Source: Ooceraea biroi (Eukaryota; Arthropoda; Insecta; Hymenoptera; Formicidae). From it: a stretch of DNA of 64,000 bases. The notes under the pieces were generated by a model, which did no database searches, was not told where the DNA came from, and worked only from the letters and a program-made list of their open reading frames with translations. This document shows, one piece after another, positions 44,506 to 56,090 of this stretch (the stretch's first letter is position 1; each line of letters opens with the position of its first letter). Position numbers and translations under genes: made by a program. The stretch spans positions 930,001 through 994,000 of the forward strand of contig NC_039513.1 of NCBI RefSeq assembly GCF_003672135.1. Direction: 5' to 3'.

Positions 44506-45290
44506 GATTTCTTTTGAGAAAACCACAAAGAGTGATATTCTAGTGACATTCATAAAATATCGTATGCGATATTTTTCGATGTCGGCGCTCACACGGCAGC
44601 AAACCTCGGGGCAAAGCCCGCAGCTTCAATTGAAGTGTTTCAACAAATTCTACTTCCACGTCCACGAAGACAATAGTCGCGTGGCCCCTGGGCAATGTTC
44701 GCTTGGCACTGCCTTGACGGAACAGCTAACGGCTGAGAGTGACTGGCGAGTCTCCAGCGCTAAAAAAAACTGAAGTTTGCTGACTAGGGTAGTTCCCTAA
44801 CAGAAAAACTACGCGCGTCTGGAGGCGACAAGGTGGCAGCATCTACCACCAGAATCGGATACGGTAGACTAATCACCTACTTATCTTAAATACATGATTG
44901 CTGAATCCTCTATGAGTTTCAACCGGATGGATCTAAGGAAGACGACATTGGCAAGGAAACGGACAAGAATTGGCTACTGGAATGTGAGAACCCTTTATGA
45001 AGCATCAAAACTAGCACAACCACTGAAATAATGTAACCAATATAAATTAGAAATACTTGGCATTAGTAAGATGCGCTGGACTGGCGCCGGAGGACATATA
45101 ACTGCTACTGGTGAGACAATTATTTTCTCGGACAAGCAGGTTGATGATGTACACGAAAGTGGAATGAGGATGGTTCTGAGTAGAAGTGCAAGTCGATGAC
45201 TGCTCAGTTGGAAGCCAATATCAAATAGGCTGATTATGGCCTGTTTTAAAATGCAAGAAATCTAACAATTGTCTAATGCTACGCACTACT
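44506..45290 (+). pseudogene. Second LINE: 5' region and endonuclease remnant
   Basis: An ATG at 44912 opens KRTRIGYWNVRTLYEASKLAQ, followed by LEILGISKMRWTGAGGH and HESGMRMVLSRSASR, the first half of an AP-type endonuclease as in RTE-like insect LINEs. TAA (about 45029) and TGA (about 45198) interrupt it. It ends near 45262 before the GDFN block. About 400 bp of 5' UTR-like sequence precede it, with an 89-codon open frame of no known function (44504-44773). Confidence 0.8.
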
Positions 45291-45299
45291 TAAGTATAC

Positions 45300-46260
45300 G
45301 ATCGAACGTAATTTATTATACGTTCAACAAGCGCGGAGATCGGTGCGGTAACATCATCATAGGGTATCTAACAGACGACATCGACGATCAATATTAAACT
45401 CTCATTCCGTATCTCAAAATGTTGTACAGTATTTTTGTTACTGTAGCGGATACAAAGGAAAGTAAGAACTGGCAAAGATATAGTTTTAGTTATGGCAACT
45501 AGAGATGATAGTGTTATTCATTGTTCCATCGTTGTTCCAAATAGCGGCTCTAGAAAATCGGAGCACCCGTCAAAGAAGTTGCAAGGTTTAAAGATAGATT
45601 AGAAGAGTTGTGTTTGTAGAGTGGCGGCTTCGTTCGAATCCTGAGAAGCAGTCATTGTATTCTCAATAAAGTTACTGTGTAACGGCTGGACAAGAGACTT
45701 CTTTAGTAATTAACCAGTGAAAAATCCTGACAAGTAACTAAAGTAACTAAAGTATTATACTTACTATCTAAACTTATCAGCAACATTATAGTAAATATCT
45801 TAAGTCTGATCTACAATATGCTCTTGGCATCTTGTTTCTTAAATCTCTTCTCTTATCTAATGCTTTCTCGACATACCTGATGACAATTGTGTTTCTTGTC
45901 ACGTGTTCCTCGTCTATTCCAAAGTTCAATTTTCAACTTAAAAGAGTCTGTCAAGAAACCACAATACAAGACGAAAAGAGCAAGAAACAAGACGCAAACA
46001 TTTCATTCTAGATCTTTATAGATAGGATTCAATGTTTTAAATCGTGTATATTATAATTGGACTAAATTTTCTCCAGAGTGTGTGCAAGTGCGAGATACAT
46101 TATCTCTGTATTCACTGTTCGATTGATTTGTTTTAATTATGAAATCCGACTCGTAGTTCAATGAAATGGCTTGAAACTGTTCTGCTGCTGGTTTGTATTG
46201 TCTAGGTAAAACCTATCAAGCGATACATCTCATTCGGAAATCAATTTTACAGTTCGCGTC
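45300..46260. other. Intergenic stretch without recognised genes
   Basis: No open frame over 50 codons with recognisable content was found. A GTTACTGTGTAACGGCTGG phrase near 45680, after CAATAAAG, resembles an LTR terminus, but no partner was found. Confidence 0.4.
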
Positions 46261-46312
46261 ATCTTCTAGTTAGGATTTCACACCATCGAAACTATTATGA
46301 CAATCAAGTGCA

Positions 46313-46687
46313 TTACAAACGCATATACTTCCACTTAAATAAAGCGGTCTCAGAACGTTTGGAACATCTTCGTTTTTGGCGAGAAGTGCGTCCATTGTGA
46401 GACATTGTTGCACAGCCCGCAACATTCCTCGCGATGTTTCTCCATCTATGAGATACCGCAGCCGCAGAAGACAACGAGACATTATCCAGCATACCCAATA
46501 TGCATATAACAATTTCTCTTGGTAAATATGTAACCAAATCAATCTTCCTTTTATTCTGGTGACGAAAGTGGGACATTAAACTACGGAGAGCTTCCATTAA
46601 TGTGCTTTCCGCCACGTACGACGAATAACTGATGAGTAACAACTCACTGGGAGCCATATATATGAGATTCTTCCCCAACATTAGCAA
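46313..46687 (-). pseudogene. F-box-like reading frame
   Basis: The minus-strand frame of 124 codons begins MLGKNLIYMAPSELLLISY and contains IDLVTYLPREIVICILGMLDNVSLSSAAAVSHRWRNIAR. This fits the F-box consensus (LPxE-IL-LD--L--AA-VS--WR-IA) that binds Skp1 in SCF ubiquitin ligases. A second frame (46270-46470, ending NALDCHNSFDGVKS) probably continues it after a frameshift. A related C-terminal end (LIDCHNSFDAVKS) appears on the minus strand at about 61160-61200. It could be a decayed host gene or element cargo. Confidence 0.55.
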
Positions 46688-46944
46688 CTCCCCACTAGGT
46701 TCTCCCCACTGTTAAGGGAATCCTGGAGTTGCTAGTAATACCGAAATCTAGTGACTTTTTTTGTAAACGCTTTACTCTTTATTGGTTTTACAGAATGAAA
46801 AATCCTTCTCCACGATAAAAGTACATACTGAAGTACATTCAAAAGTGCTTGATTTTATATAAAAAATAAAGAAAAATTTTTAACTTACAGTTTTCTTATA
46901 GGTTTTGACCTAATCTCGTAAAATGATTTCCTTAATATAAAAGT

Positions 46945-47367
46945 TTGACAGCTTGTACGCACAAAAGTGAGGCACTTTTGAATGAAGACAGAATGAACGA
47001 ATATGAGGCGGTTTTTAGAAATGAATTTAGAAGCGTAAGAGAAAAGAAAAGCGTGTTTGAAAATTTTTTACATACATCTGGGTTAGAAATCATGGTCAAG
47101 AGTCATGCCGACTACAAGATTAGTTGCTCGATATTGCGAGAGATGGCGCTACTCGATATGTCCCCTCGACGGACGCGTATTCGGGCGCTGGGACCGGCGG
47201 CGTTGCCACATATCCAGAAGGAAAAAAGCAAATTGTGGCAACAACGCGACGGACGATACGGCTACGGCAATGATAGACGTGGAATACGGGACCGTGTCGG
47301 CATCAGTGCCGCGATACGCGCCTCTGGCCCCCGCACCAGCATATGCTTTATATTTTCTACAATATAA
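46945..47367 (+). CDS. Hypothetical open frame, doubtful
   Basis: This 140-codon frame needs a TTG start, or begins internally at 46992 (MNEYEAVFRNEF). The first half is acidic and could be coding. The second half (RRTRIRALGPAALPHI...) is Arg/Gly-rich and looks like out-of-frame GC-rich DNA. I recognise no family. From 47400 to 48060 there is only AT-rich sequence with a GTACGTACATATTTACGTAC dyad. Confidence 0.2.
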   Translation: MTACTHKSEALLNEDRMNEYEAVFRNEFRSVREKKSVFENFLHTSGLEIMVKSHADYKISCSILREMALLDMSPRRTRIRALGPAALPHIQKEKSKLWQQRDGRYGYGNDRRGIRDRVGISAAIRASGPRTSICFIFSTI

Positions 47368-48077
47368 TTCTTTATGCACTTTGTACGTACAAAATATGAA
47401 TGACCCCGACTCGGGATAGAATGAAGGATTATTAGGGCGCTTTTAAAAGAAAGTTTTCGCGCGTAGTAAAAAAGAGACGTTTCTGCAAAATTTTTTATGC
47501 ATACGATGTGCGTGAAATCAGGGCCAAGAGTAAAACGTATGTCTGTACATATGCTGTACGTACATATTTACGTACAGACATACATTTAATTCAACATAAA
47601 AAAATTATTTAATTCCGTGTGCCCCAGCTCGCGACCTCCCCTTGAAAGTGAGAGAGTGTTGCTTTGTATATTCAATGAAAGTATATGTAGTATGTAATAC
47701 ACGATTACTATTATATATGTTTTTTTGTATAAATGTATTTTTTAATATGTATCTGATATATATCCTTTTTTTATTATATAATGTATTATGCTAATATGCT
47801 AGAAGTATTTATTATATGATATGAATTTTATTAATCATATGTATTACATACCATAACTTTTCCTTTATATATGAAGCAATACTTTCTCACATAAATGTAA
47901 CGAGATACATACGAGATGCATAAAGAGGAAATCAAAATTAAAAATATACTAGATGTATGCATTCGTCAGTCATTCTTTACACTTGCATGTATATATGTAG
48001 TACATGATTTAAAAAATTCATATATGACAAATATCTCTTGTATGTTAGCATAATACGTACATTGTTTAATAAAAAAA

Positions 48078-48160
48078 ACACATACCAGGAATCGAACCCG
48101 TGACAAACTGAAACTCATAATTGCGCGAGACGCTACACCTAATATGCCACGCTATGCGTC
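48078..48160 (-). other. tRNA-like / Pol III promoter-like sequence
   Basis: The minus strand has TAGCGTGGCATATTAGG (A-box-like) and GGGTTCGATTCC (B-box-like) at tRNA-like spacing, followed by a T-run. The T-arm can form four pairs. The anticodon arm is not convincing, so I consider it a tRNA-derived repeat or decayed tRNA. Confidence 0.4.
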
Positions 48161-48330
48161 ACAACTACAAGTATCACCTTTATTTTAACTTATATCGTTC
48201 ACTATTACTCAATACAATTCTCAAGAAGATGCAAGAATTATTAAAAAAACTCTCGACGAGACAAATGTTCCTCTCTCTTTGCTGGAGCAGAATATTTTAC
48301 CTCTGCACAGCAAAGTGACTGATGAATCTT

Positions 48331-48791
48331 TTTAGATGCATTTTTATGCATCGTCAGAGAGACGTTTCCTTTCGAGACACAAAGCGTGCAATACCTGGAA
48401 TCTCCTCAGCTCATTGACGCTAGTAATAGCGACATGAGCATTCAAATAATTAGAGGGAATTGTACCGATCATTGGCGGTGCATTTTCTTTGACGGTTCCA
48501 AACTGCATGTGTATGACAGTATACCCGGCTGTACATATAACAAATTAGCAGCAAAGGATAAAGATTATATTCGCAAACGTTTCCCACTAATAAACGTGAG
48601 CGATATAATTTTTGAAAAGGTGCAAACACAACCATAGTACGAGTTGTGGTCTTTATGATGCCGCCTTTGCTACAGCTGTAGCGTTGAGAAAAGATCCATG
48701 CGAGGAAAAATATTCCAATGACATGAAACGCATGAGACGTCATTTTCTTACTATTTTACAAAGTAAGGAACTGACGCTTTTCCCAACATAA
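48331..48791 (+). pseudogene. C48 (Ulp1-like) cysteine peptidase remnant
   Basis: From an acceptor-like TTTTTAG the frame reads FLCIVRETFPFETQ, then CTDHWRCIFFDGSKLHVYDSI and VQTQP. After a one-base shift at about 48637 it reads STSCGLYDAAFATAVALRKD, ending ELTLFPT-stop at 48791. The spacing of His (DHW), Asp (VYDS), Gln (VQTQ) and Cys (SCG) matches C48 SUMO/Ulp1-type peptidases. Such domains occur as cargo in several DNA transposon families, MULEs included. It lies 5 kb outside the giant MULE, next to a palindromic element. The 5' part is not identified. Confidence 0.7.
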
Positions 48792-48805
48792 AAATGTACA
48801 ACAAA

Positions 48806-50522
48806 GCCAGATATAGAAAGAAAAGATACATAGAAAGAAAGGATAGAAGAAAAGATAGAAAAAATAGATAGAAAAATAGAAAAAAGATAGAAAACATAGA
48901 TAGATAGGTAGATATAAAGAATAGAGCATAGAAAAAGGTAATGCATAGATAACATTATAATTATTATAAAGCCATTTTACACTCGATGTATAATTTAGGA
49001 CATAATTCGGAAAGCTTAGAAAGCGTATTAAGAAGAGAACGTTTGAAATATATTAGAAGTACATCTATACATAAATAAATAAATAACTCATCTAATATAC
49101 CGTACAAAAAATATAAATAGCATTAATGAAATTATATCCTTCATTCGTCGTGAATTATAGATTGGGTAAAGTGACCTTTACACAGCAAGTACTAAATCAT
49201 TTTTGACCGAGTTTCGAGTTTTTAAACTATAATATCGAATTCGTTATGTTGAAAACGATTACGGAGTTCTCATAACAATCTTGAAGAGAATATAATTACT
49301 GAAAAGTCTAAGATCCACAATTCTATTTTTAACATGAACGAAATATTAATTTAAAGATGACTCAGAACAGTCGAAAATAATTTAGTACTTCTCGTATGTA
49401 AAGGAAAAAAGCGCATATGCCTTTTATCTAATATAATACTTAAAATGATATGTATAATACATTCGAAATTACGCCTAAGCTATAATTACTGCGGCTGCTA
49501 TGATTTATTATTAAAGTTATAGCAAGACATATTAGATAAATAAGTTAATGGGAACAACAGCAATAAAACTTGATTTATTTATCACAGAGAGATCATTATT
49601 ATGTACAAAATAACATATCTATTTTGCATATAATAATCCGTGAGAAATAAAATGTTTCTTAATATTATTTTTGTTGTTTTCAATCAATCAATTATATATT
49701 TGTCTTGCTATAATTTTTAAAACTGTTGAAAACACATTACAGATAGACATGCAAAAGTCTCAGTAAATTTATTTAATATTAATCAATATATCTCCCATGA
49801 AATGTCTCTTGTGAGAGTAATAAAACTTTCGTACGTTTTAAATGTCTGTGTGAATCGGTTATTTCATATCAATATAGTTTTGCAACAAACTGTACTTTAT
49901 TATTAGAAAGTTAATTGCGTTAAAAGTGATAATTGTTAAGAAGTAAAACAATTGTTTATTTGTTAAAGTATGTACTGCAAAAATATATTGATATGAGAAA
50001 ACCAATTCACACAGATATTTAAAATGTACGAAAGCTTTATGACTCTCACAAGAGACATTTCATGGGAGATATATTGATTAATATTAAATAAATTTACTGA
50101 GACTTTTGCATGTCTATCTGTAATGTGTTTTCAACAGTTTCAAAAATTATAGCAAGACAAATATATAATTGATTGATTGAAAACAACAAAAATAATATTA
50201 AGAAACATTTTATTTCTCACAGATTATTATATGCAAAATAGATATGTTATTTTGTACATAATAATGATCTCTCTGTGATAAATAAATCAAGTTTTATTGC
50301 TGTTGTTCCCATTAACTTATTTATCTAACATGTCTTGCTATAACTTTAATAATAAATCATAGCAGCCGCAGTAATTATAGCTTAGGCGTAATTTCGAATG
50401 TATTATACATATCATTTTAAGTATTATATTAGATAAAAGGCATATGCGCTTTTTTCCTTTACATACGAGAAGTACTAAATTATTTTCGACCGTTCTGAGT
50501 CATCTTTAAATTAATATTTCGT
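48806..50522. repeat. Large palindromic element, left arm plus inner part of right arm
   Basis: Left arm 48806 to about 49930, right arm about 49930-50522, continuing after an 8.7-kb insertion at 59252-59870. Inner parts mirror each other around about 49930, for example CTGAGTCATCTTTAAATTAA at 50500-50519 against its complement near 49350. Outer parts (AACATGAAC junction, GATAGAAAG-rich outer end) pair with 59252-59870. The uninterrupted palindrome would be about 2.3 kb. No coding potential is seen. Confidence 0.85.
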
Positions 50523-51666
50523 CCCATACAGCACAAGATCGTTCTATGATCATTCATAGAATAATATCAGAGAATGTTTAGAATATTCTCATATAATGCT
50601 TCAGAGTTTCTGTGAACCTTCTATGGAACATTTGAAGTAGACAAAAACTCACATTCTCTGAATGTTCTATAAATATTCTGTAGAATATTCTATGAACATT
50701 TCACGTATGTTTATGGACTGTTTCTATATATATTCTATAGAATATTCTATACTCTAAATAATAAGTGTTTGAAATTTCAAACACTTTCGTTGTCGCCGTT
50801 TTCAAGATGTTTATTAATGTTTGACATTTCAAACAGTTATAATGTTGGGTTTGTGGTTGGTGTTTAATTATATTACCAGAGAGGAACCTGAGAGCGACCA
50901 TGCCCCTGTATTTTGTGTAACGCTATTCGGTCGCTGATTCGAGCGCCATCGCATCCACTTTTTGTGGATGTCGAAAACTACGAAGCCACATCCACTTTCG
51001 CGCGGTGTACATCCACTTTACTGTCGATAAGTAGTTACTCGAATCGGTGCGAATGTGCCAACACATTAACAAACTGCTGAAAAGCAACGAAAATGACATA
51101 TGTTAATAACAATACGCGCATAGAAATGTGTTCACATCTATTAAGATATGTGTATTCGTATAAAAAATACAAAAATACAAAAATACACAATTCTAAGAAG
51201 AATTTATATAAAATATTATTAGGTATGTTCATTTGGTTTCAATAAAGCGCAATATCTGACAATTTGTGTTCCTCTGTCTTATTACTTATTTCTTACTAGC
51301 TCTTTTTGTTGCTACTGTTATTGTTTTTATACGAATGTGTTTTCATGTTATATGTCGTTCCTCAAACGTTTGTTTGAAATATCATTTCACATATGGAGTG
51401 TATCAAAACTGACGGACGAAATACACTCCTTTATAGAAATTTATTATTGATGCGTGTCATTGCCACTCACAACAAATCCTCTTAAAACTCATTAAAATAG
51501 TTAGTTGCTCGTATGTATTTGGTACCAAAATAATCTAGAGGCAACGTACTATCGAAATATATCAATATCCGAATTTGTTGCTAACTCTAACATGTGGAAA
51601 AACATTAGTTTATCACGGACGCTCGAGCCGCGCTGCAAGTTTCTTCAACCGACGTTTACAGAATTA

Positions 51667-52490
51667 GTTGCTCGCACTCTTTTGGTCTCAAATTGTTCCT
51701 TGCATCACAGGCTATCGAAATATATCAATACCTGAATTTGTTGCAAACTCCAAAGTCACAAAATAACCAGGTACGTGATTGCGCGACCATATACGACAGG
51801 TAAAGGCAGTTATTGACAGAGTGTTTAAACAATTTGTTACTAATTCGATACAAGGTATAAATTATTTCTTACTATCAGTAATATATATTTTTATATATTA
51901 CTGACTACACATGCTGTATTAGAGAGATGTAAAGGGAAAAGGTAGGCGGTCCTTATAAGGATCGCGTGATCGAAGCGTGCTCGATAGCGGCGAGCAATTA
52001 GAAGCGTCGCGGCAAGAATCAAAGGCTGGCGGTAATACCTAAAGTGACATGTTTTTCGCTGCGAGAAAATTTGGAGCGACCGCTTGCGCTTGCCGCAGCG
52101 AAAAACATGTCACTTTAGGTATTACCGCCAGCCTTTGATTCTTGCCGTGACGCTTCTAATTGCTCGCCGCTATCGAGCACGCTTCGATCACGCGATCCTT
52201 ATAAGGACCGCCTACCTTTTCCCTTTACATCTCTCTAATACCGCATGTGTAGTCAGTAATATATAAAAATATATATTACTGATAGTAAGAAATAATTTAT
52301 ACCTTGTATCGAATTAGTAACAAATTGTTTAAACACTCTGTCAATAACTGCCTTTACCTGTCGTATATGGTCGCGCAATCACGTACCTGGTTATTTTGTG
52401 ACTTTGGAGTTTGCAACAAATTCAGGTATTGATATATTTCGATAGCCTGTGATGCAAGGAACAATTTGAGACCAAAAGAGTGCGAGCAAC
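51667..52490. mobile_element. 824-bp hairpin MITE with GTTGCTCGCAC ends
   Basis: A near-perfect palindrome centred at about 52078, with ends GTTGCTCGCACTC and GAGTGCGAGCAAC. TA lies on both sides (51665-51666 and 52491-52492). It sits right at the junction between the inner palindrome and the DIRS left end. It is non-coding. Confidence 0.9.
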
Positions 52491-52537
52491 TAATTGTATA
52501 ATCAAACGAACTTACCTGTAAGTGAAGTTCGATTGTG

Positions 52538-52700
52538 ATTATGCCTGGTGTCTCGTCCGGATGGAAATATTATGTAGTCATGCTTTCTTGACTGCATTTC
52601 CAACAGAGTTCATAGTAAAACAAAAATCGCGCCCACGCCCGCCGCGCCACGCGCGGCCCGCGGCACTGTGCGCGCCCGGAACCTCATTATTTCAAAGTTG
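52538..52700. repeat. DIRS left inverted terminal repeat
   Basis: ATTATGCCTGGTGTCTCGTCC through the GCGCCACGCGCGGCCCG stretch is the inverted copy of 57512-57662. An additional 46 bp at the outer end (52492-52537, GTATAATCAAACGAAC...) is specific to this side. Confidence 0.88.
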
Positions 52701-52767
52701 CGAGGCAAATAGTCGAATATAGAGGGAGGGAAGAAGCCAAAGGCTGTGGGTGGGAAAGATCCATCCG

Positions 52768-52870
52768 GACGAGACACCAGGCATAATCACAATCGACCTT
52801 CACTTACAAGTAAGTTCGTTTGATTATACAATTATGCCATAGTGTCTCGTCCGGATGGAAATATTATGTA
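52768..52870. repeat. DIRS internal complementary region
   Basis: CCATCCGGACGAGACACC...GATTATACAATT is complementary to the left outer end. Directly after it ATGCCATAGTGTCTCGTCCGG matches the right outer end. The joint between them (ACAATT then ATGCC) is what a circle of the element would contain. In DIRS elements this region templates the completion and circularisation of cDNA. From 52870 to 53230 no feature is seen. Confidence 0.85.
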
Positions 52871-53231
52871 GTTGTTTAAAGCACGATTTGCCATAATGTT
52901 GACATTTATTACCAAATGTAAACATTCCAACTAAATATGTAGGAACTTAAAACACACTGTTCGAGAAGATATAATATATCACCTATGACACATCAGACGA
53001 AAGTAAGGCGTGTTAAATGAAAGAGTTATATTAAGTATAAAATATGGAACTCATGGTCCGTGTCGGCTTAAGATCGTCCTAGACGAGACACAGGTTGAAA
53101 ATTAAAACACAAAGCACATTGGGTGCTCCTCAAGAATAAGGTCAAAGAGAAAACTATAAAAAGAAAAGAAAACAGCCGGTATCTATATGATCTACTACGA
53201 GCAAAGAGCCGTGGGGCATGGTCGCTGTAGC

Positions 53232-54221
53232 TTAAGATAACAGAACCGATCTGCTAAAATCTGTAGGGTTAATTATCGGGCGGTTATAAAACCTAGCAAA
53301 AGCTTGTGAGTCACCCGACCAACCTGCAGCCCGTTTAATGATATCCAGAGCCACTCCATTTCGAGCGGCTAGCGAGGTCGATGCATGACGAGTGCTATGA
53401 GCAGAAAACAAATCGCCCTGTACTCCGCAATCTTCTAGTCCCGCGCGAATCCAACGACTGATCGTTTGTACCCCTACAGCTTTATGGGGTTTCGTGTAAG
53501 CTAGAAATAAAGCGTCGCAATCGGGTGCACGAAGACCCTCGGTGATGTTAATGTAATGTTCGAGAAGAGAGACAATGCATAGCTCTGAGCACTGTAAGAA
53601 CCGGGGGAAGGTAAGTAGCGGTTGCGATCGACCGGGGACTGACGTCTTTAAGCGATCTGGTATACGAATGATAACCTTATCAGGAGAAAAAGATATGTGC
53701 GAAATCTTAATAGCTGATATTGTTTGAGCACGCTGACCAGAGCCGAGCGCGAGGAGCAGCGTTAACTTCTTAGAAATAGTGGCCAGCGACACGGAAGAAT
53801 ACGGAAATATGGTAGCTAGTTTCGCGATAACTGGTGCAGGATCCCATACGAAATCGTATCGAGGTTTTTGCGGTTTAAGAACACTCGCACCTCTACAAAA
53901 GCGCTTAATCAACGAATGATTACCGATCATAGTAGTAGAAATGAGAGAAACTGCTGAGCGTATATTGTTCAGGGTCGAGTAGGATCCCACGTGCTGGAGC
54001 TCCTGAGAAAGAAAATCCAGAACCTGGTTGAGTTCCGGCACATAGGGCGATATCTGATTTTTCTGGCAAAACATCCACCAGCTTCGAAGAGGTCGAGTAT
54101 ATTGTTTAATCGTACCCGGAGAGAGTGAAGCGAGAAGTGTGTCTAGAGCTGCTGGAGGGACGGCCTGCAATTGGAAGGCCTCCCTGATAACCTCCCTGCT
54201 GCCAGGGAAAGGTTTCTCCAC
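53232..54221 (-). CDS. DIRS tyrosine recombinase
   Basis: A 329-codon open frame, apparently intact. The catalytic set is visible: Arg in GSGQRAQTISAIKI (about residue 165), HSTRHASTS (His-x-x-Arg, about residue 278), GWSGD and the nucleophile Tyr in FARFYNRP near the C-terminus. The N-terminal part (LSPGTIKQYTRPLRSW, LNNIRSAVSLI) is the core-binding SAM-like domain. It would integrate circular cDNA by strand exchange. The upstream RT frame is separated by a frameshift. Confidence 0.92.
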   Translation of the reverse strand: MEKPFPGSREVIREAFQLQAVPPAALDTLLASLSPGTIKQYTRPLRSWWMFCQKNQISPYVPELNQVLDFLSQELQHVGSYSTLNNIRSAVSLISTTMIGNHSLIKRFCRGASVLKPQKPRYDFVWDPAPVIAKLATIFPYSSVSLATISKKLTLLLALGSGQRAQTISAIKISHISFSPDKVIIRIPDRLKTSVPGRSQPLLTFPRFLQCSELCIVSLLEHYINITEGLRAPDCDALFLAYTKPHKAVGVQTISRWIRAGLEDCGVQGDLFSAHSTRHASTSLAARNGVALDIIKRAAGWSGDSQAFARFYNRPIINPTDFSRSVLLS

Positions 54222-54247
54222 TCCGGGTGACGGTCCCTGAAAGGAGA

Positions 54248-56090
54248 TTATAGTAAAAATCGCGAAGGTGGTAAAATGATAGGATCAGAAGCCAGGAGAT
54301 TAAGAAACATCGGGAACCACGATTGGGCAGGCCACCAGGGCACAACTACAACTCCTGTGGCTTCCTCATCGAGTATCCTACGCAATACCCTGGGGATCAG
54401 CACAAAGGGAGGGAAGGCATAAAAATAAAATTGATGCCAAGACAAGGTGAACGCGTCAACCGCCCAAGACCCGGGATCAGGAAACCAAGAGGCGTAACCG
54501 AGTGTTTAGTGTTTGCCACTGATGCAAACAAGTCTATATCGAAGGGGCCAAAGTCTCTATCAATTCGCTTAAACGCCTGACTAGATAATGACCACTTAGT
54601 ATCGGTATCCGGGACTCTCAATTCCGCATCTGCAATAACATTGTCGACGGAAGCGATATATGAAGCGAAGAGATAAAGATTGCACTCCTCGCACCATTTC
54701 CAAATGTCTCGAGCGATATCGGACAGGAGTGGATACTGGACCGAGCCAAATTTATTTACGTATGCTATGGCAGTAGTGTTGTCTAAACGAAGAAGGATGT
54801 TGCAGCCCCGGAGATCCATCGCGAAGCATCTCAAAGCATAAAATGCGGCCAACAATTCGAGCGCATTAATGTGGAGGGTCCTAGTGTCGGCTATCCACCA
54901 GCCGTGTGTACGCTGGTCTCCACATGCAGCACCCCAGCCGGTTAGAGATGCATCGGAAAATATTTCACGGGCGTAAGCGCTCAAACGGATTGTATTATTC
55001 TGATTTTTGTCAGAAAAAATTCGAAGCCACCAATCGAAGTCTTCTTTAAGGAAAACTGGAATTGACATCTGCTGGTCAAAATCCCCAGCGTGGGCCTCCA
55101 GAGCCAAAAACTTCTGTCGCTCAAACCTCTTTGTATATAGAAGTCCATACAGAACTGCAGGACAGACAGATATAAGTGAACCAAGCATGCTTGCGAACTC
55201 TTTGATAGTGCACCGAGATTTACGCGACATGTTCAGTATTAGCGTTCGAAGACGTCGCCGCCTATCAGGTGGGATAGATACCGATTGTTGAACGGAATCG
55301 AAAATGAAGCCTAAATATTTGCGTTTGGAAGAGGGTACGAGCTCCGATTTAGAATAATTGATGAGAAAGCCTAGAGACGAGAGTAAGTCCAGTGTTTCAC
55401 GAACATTCTTCTGGCAACTCTCCTTTGAATCTCCTAAGAGCAGAAAATCGTCGAGGTATACGACAGACGGAAACCCCTTTGCTCGCAACACTCTGACCAC
55501 GGGGCGCACAATCTTCGTAAAGATGTAAGGCGCCGTGGATAGGCCAAAAGGCAGAGACGTAAACTCGTAGACTATATTTCGCCATCGGAAGCAAAGGAAT
55601 CGTCTATGGGAAGGATGCACCGGAACCAGCAAATACGCGTCCTCAAGATCCACCGAAGCCATCCAAAAGTTCGGTGTCATGAGACTAACAACAGTCCGCC
55701 AATCCTCCATTTTGAAGTGAAGAGGAGAGATATACTCATTGAGATCACGCAAGTTTAAAATAAACCGCATACCGCCTGATGATTTCGGGATCAAGAAAAA
55801 AGATGACAAAAATTGGCCCGCGGTAGGTTCAGCAATAACTAGAGCCCCTTTCCGGCAGAGACGCTCGATCTCTGCTGTGCAGTGAGCCGCCTCTCTCACG
55901 GAGAAGGCTGGCTCCCACAGGAAAGAGCGAGGTGGGGGAAGCCGAGAAAAAGGGATCTTGTACCCGGTGATAGCTTCTAATGCCTGGGGGTCGGAGGTTA
56001 TTTCTCGCCAACTGCTCGCGAATCCAGCTAAGCGGCCTGCTGACCGTTCCGGGTTTAGCGCCGAGTCCGCGTTCGGGAACGGGACGCCGA
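54248..56090 (-). pseudogene. DIRS reverse transcriptase and RNase H
   Basis: The frame starts inside the end of gag in a different frame and reads KIPFSRLPPPRSF, then IPKSSGGMRFILNLRDLNEYI, MASVDLEDAYLLVPVH, LPFGLSTAPYIFTKI and VVYLDDFLLLG (YLDD catalytic box). RNase H blocks are EIFSDASLTGWGAA, INALELLAA, LRLDNTTAIAYVNK and VIADAELR. At about 54470-54500 a frameshift moves the C-terminal tail (WHQFYFYAFPPFVLIPRVL) into another frame ending at 54248. The body of 500 codons is open, so it is nearly intact. Confidence 0.92.

Noticed and set aside
51505..51735. Conserved open frame found twice (also 57611-57823)
   Set aside because: The two frames are the inverted arms of one palindromic element, so their similarity is DNA duplication and not protein conservation.
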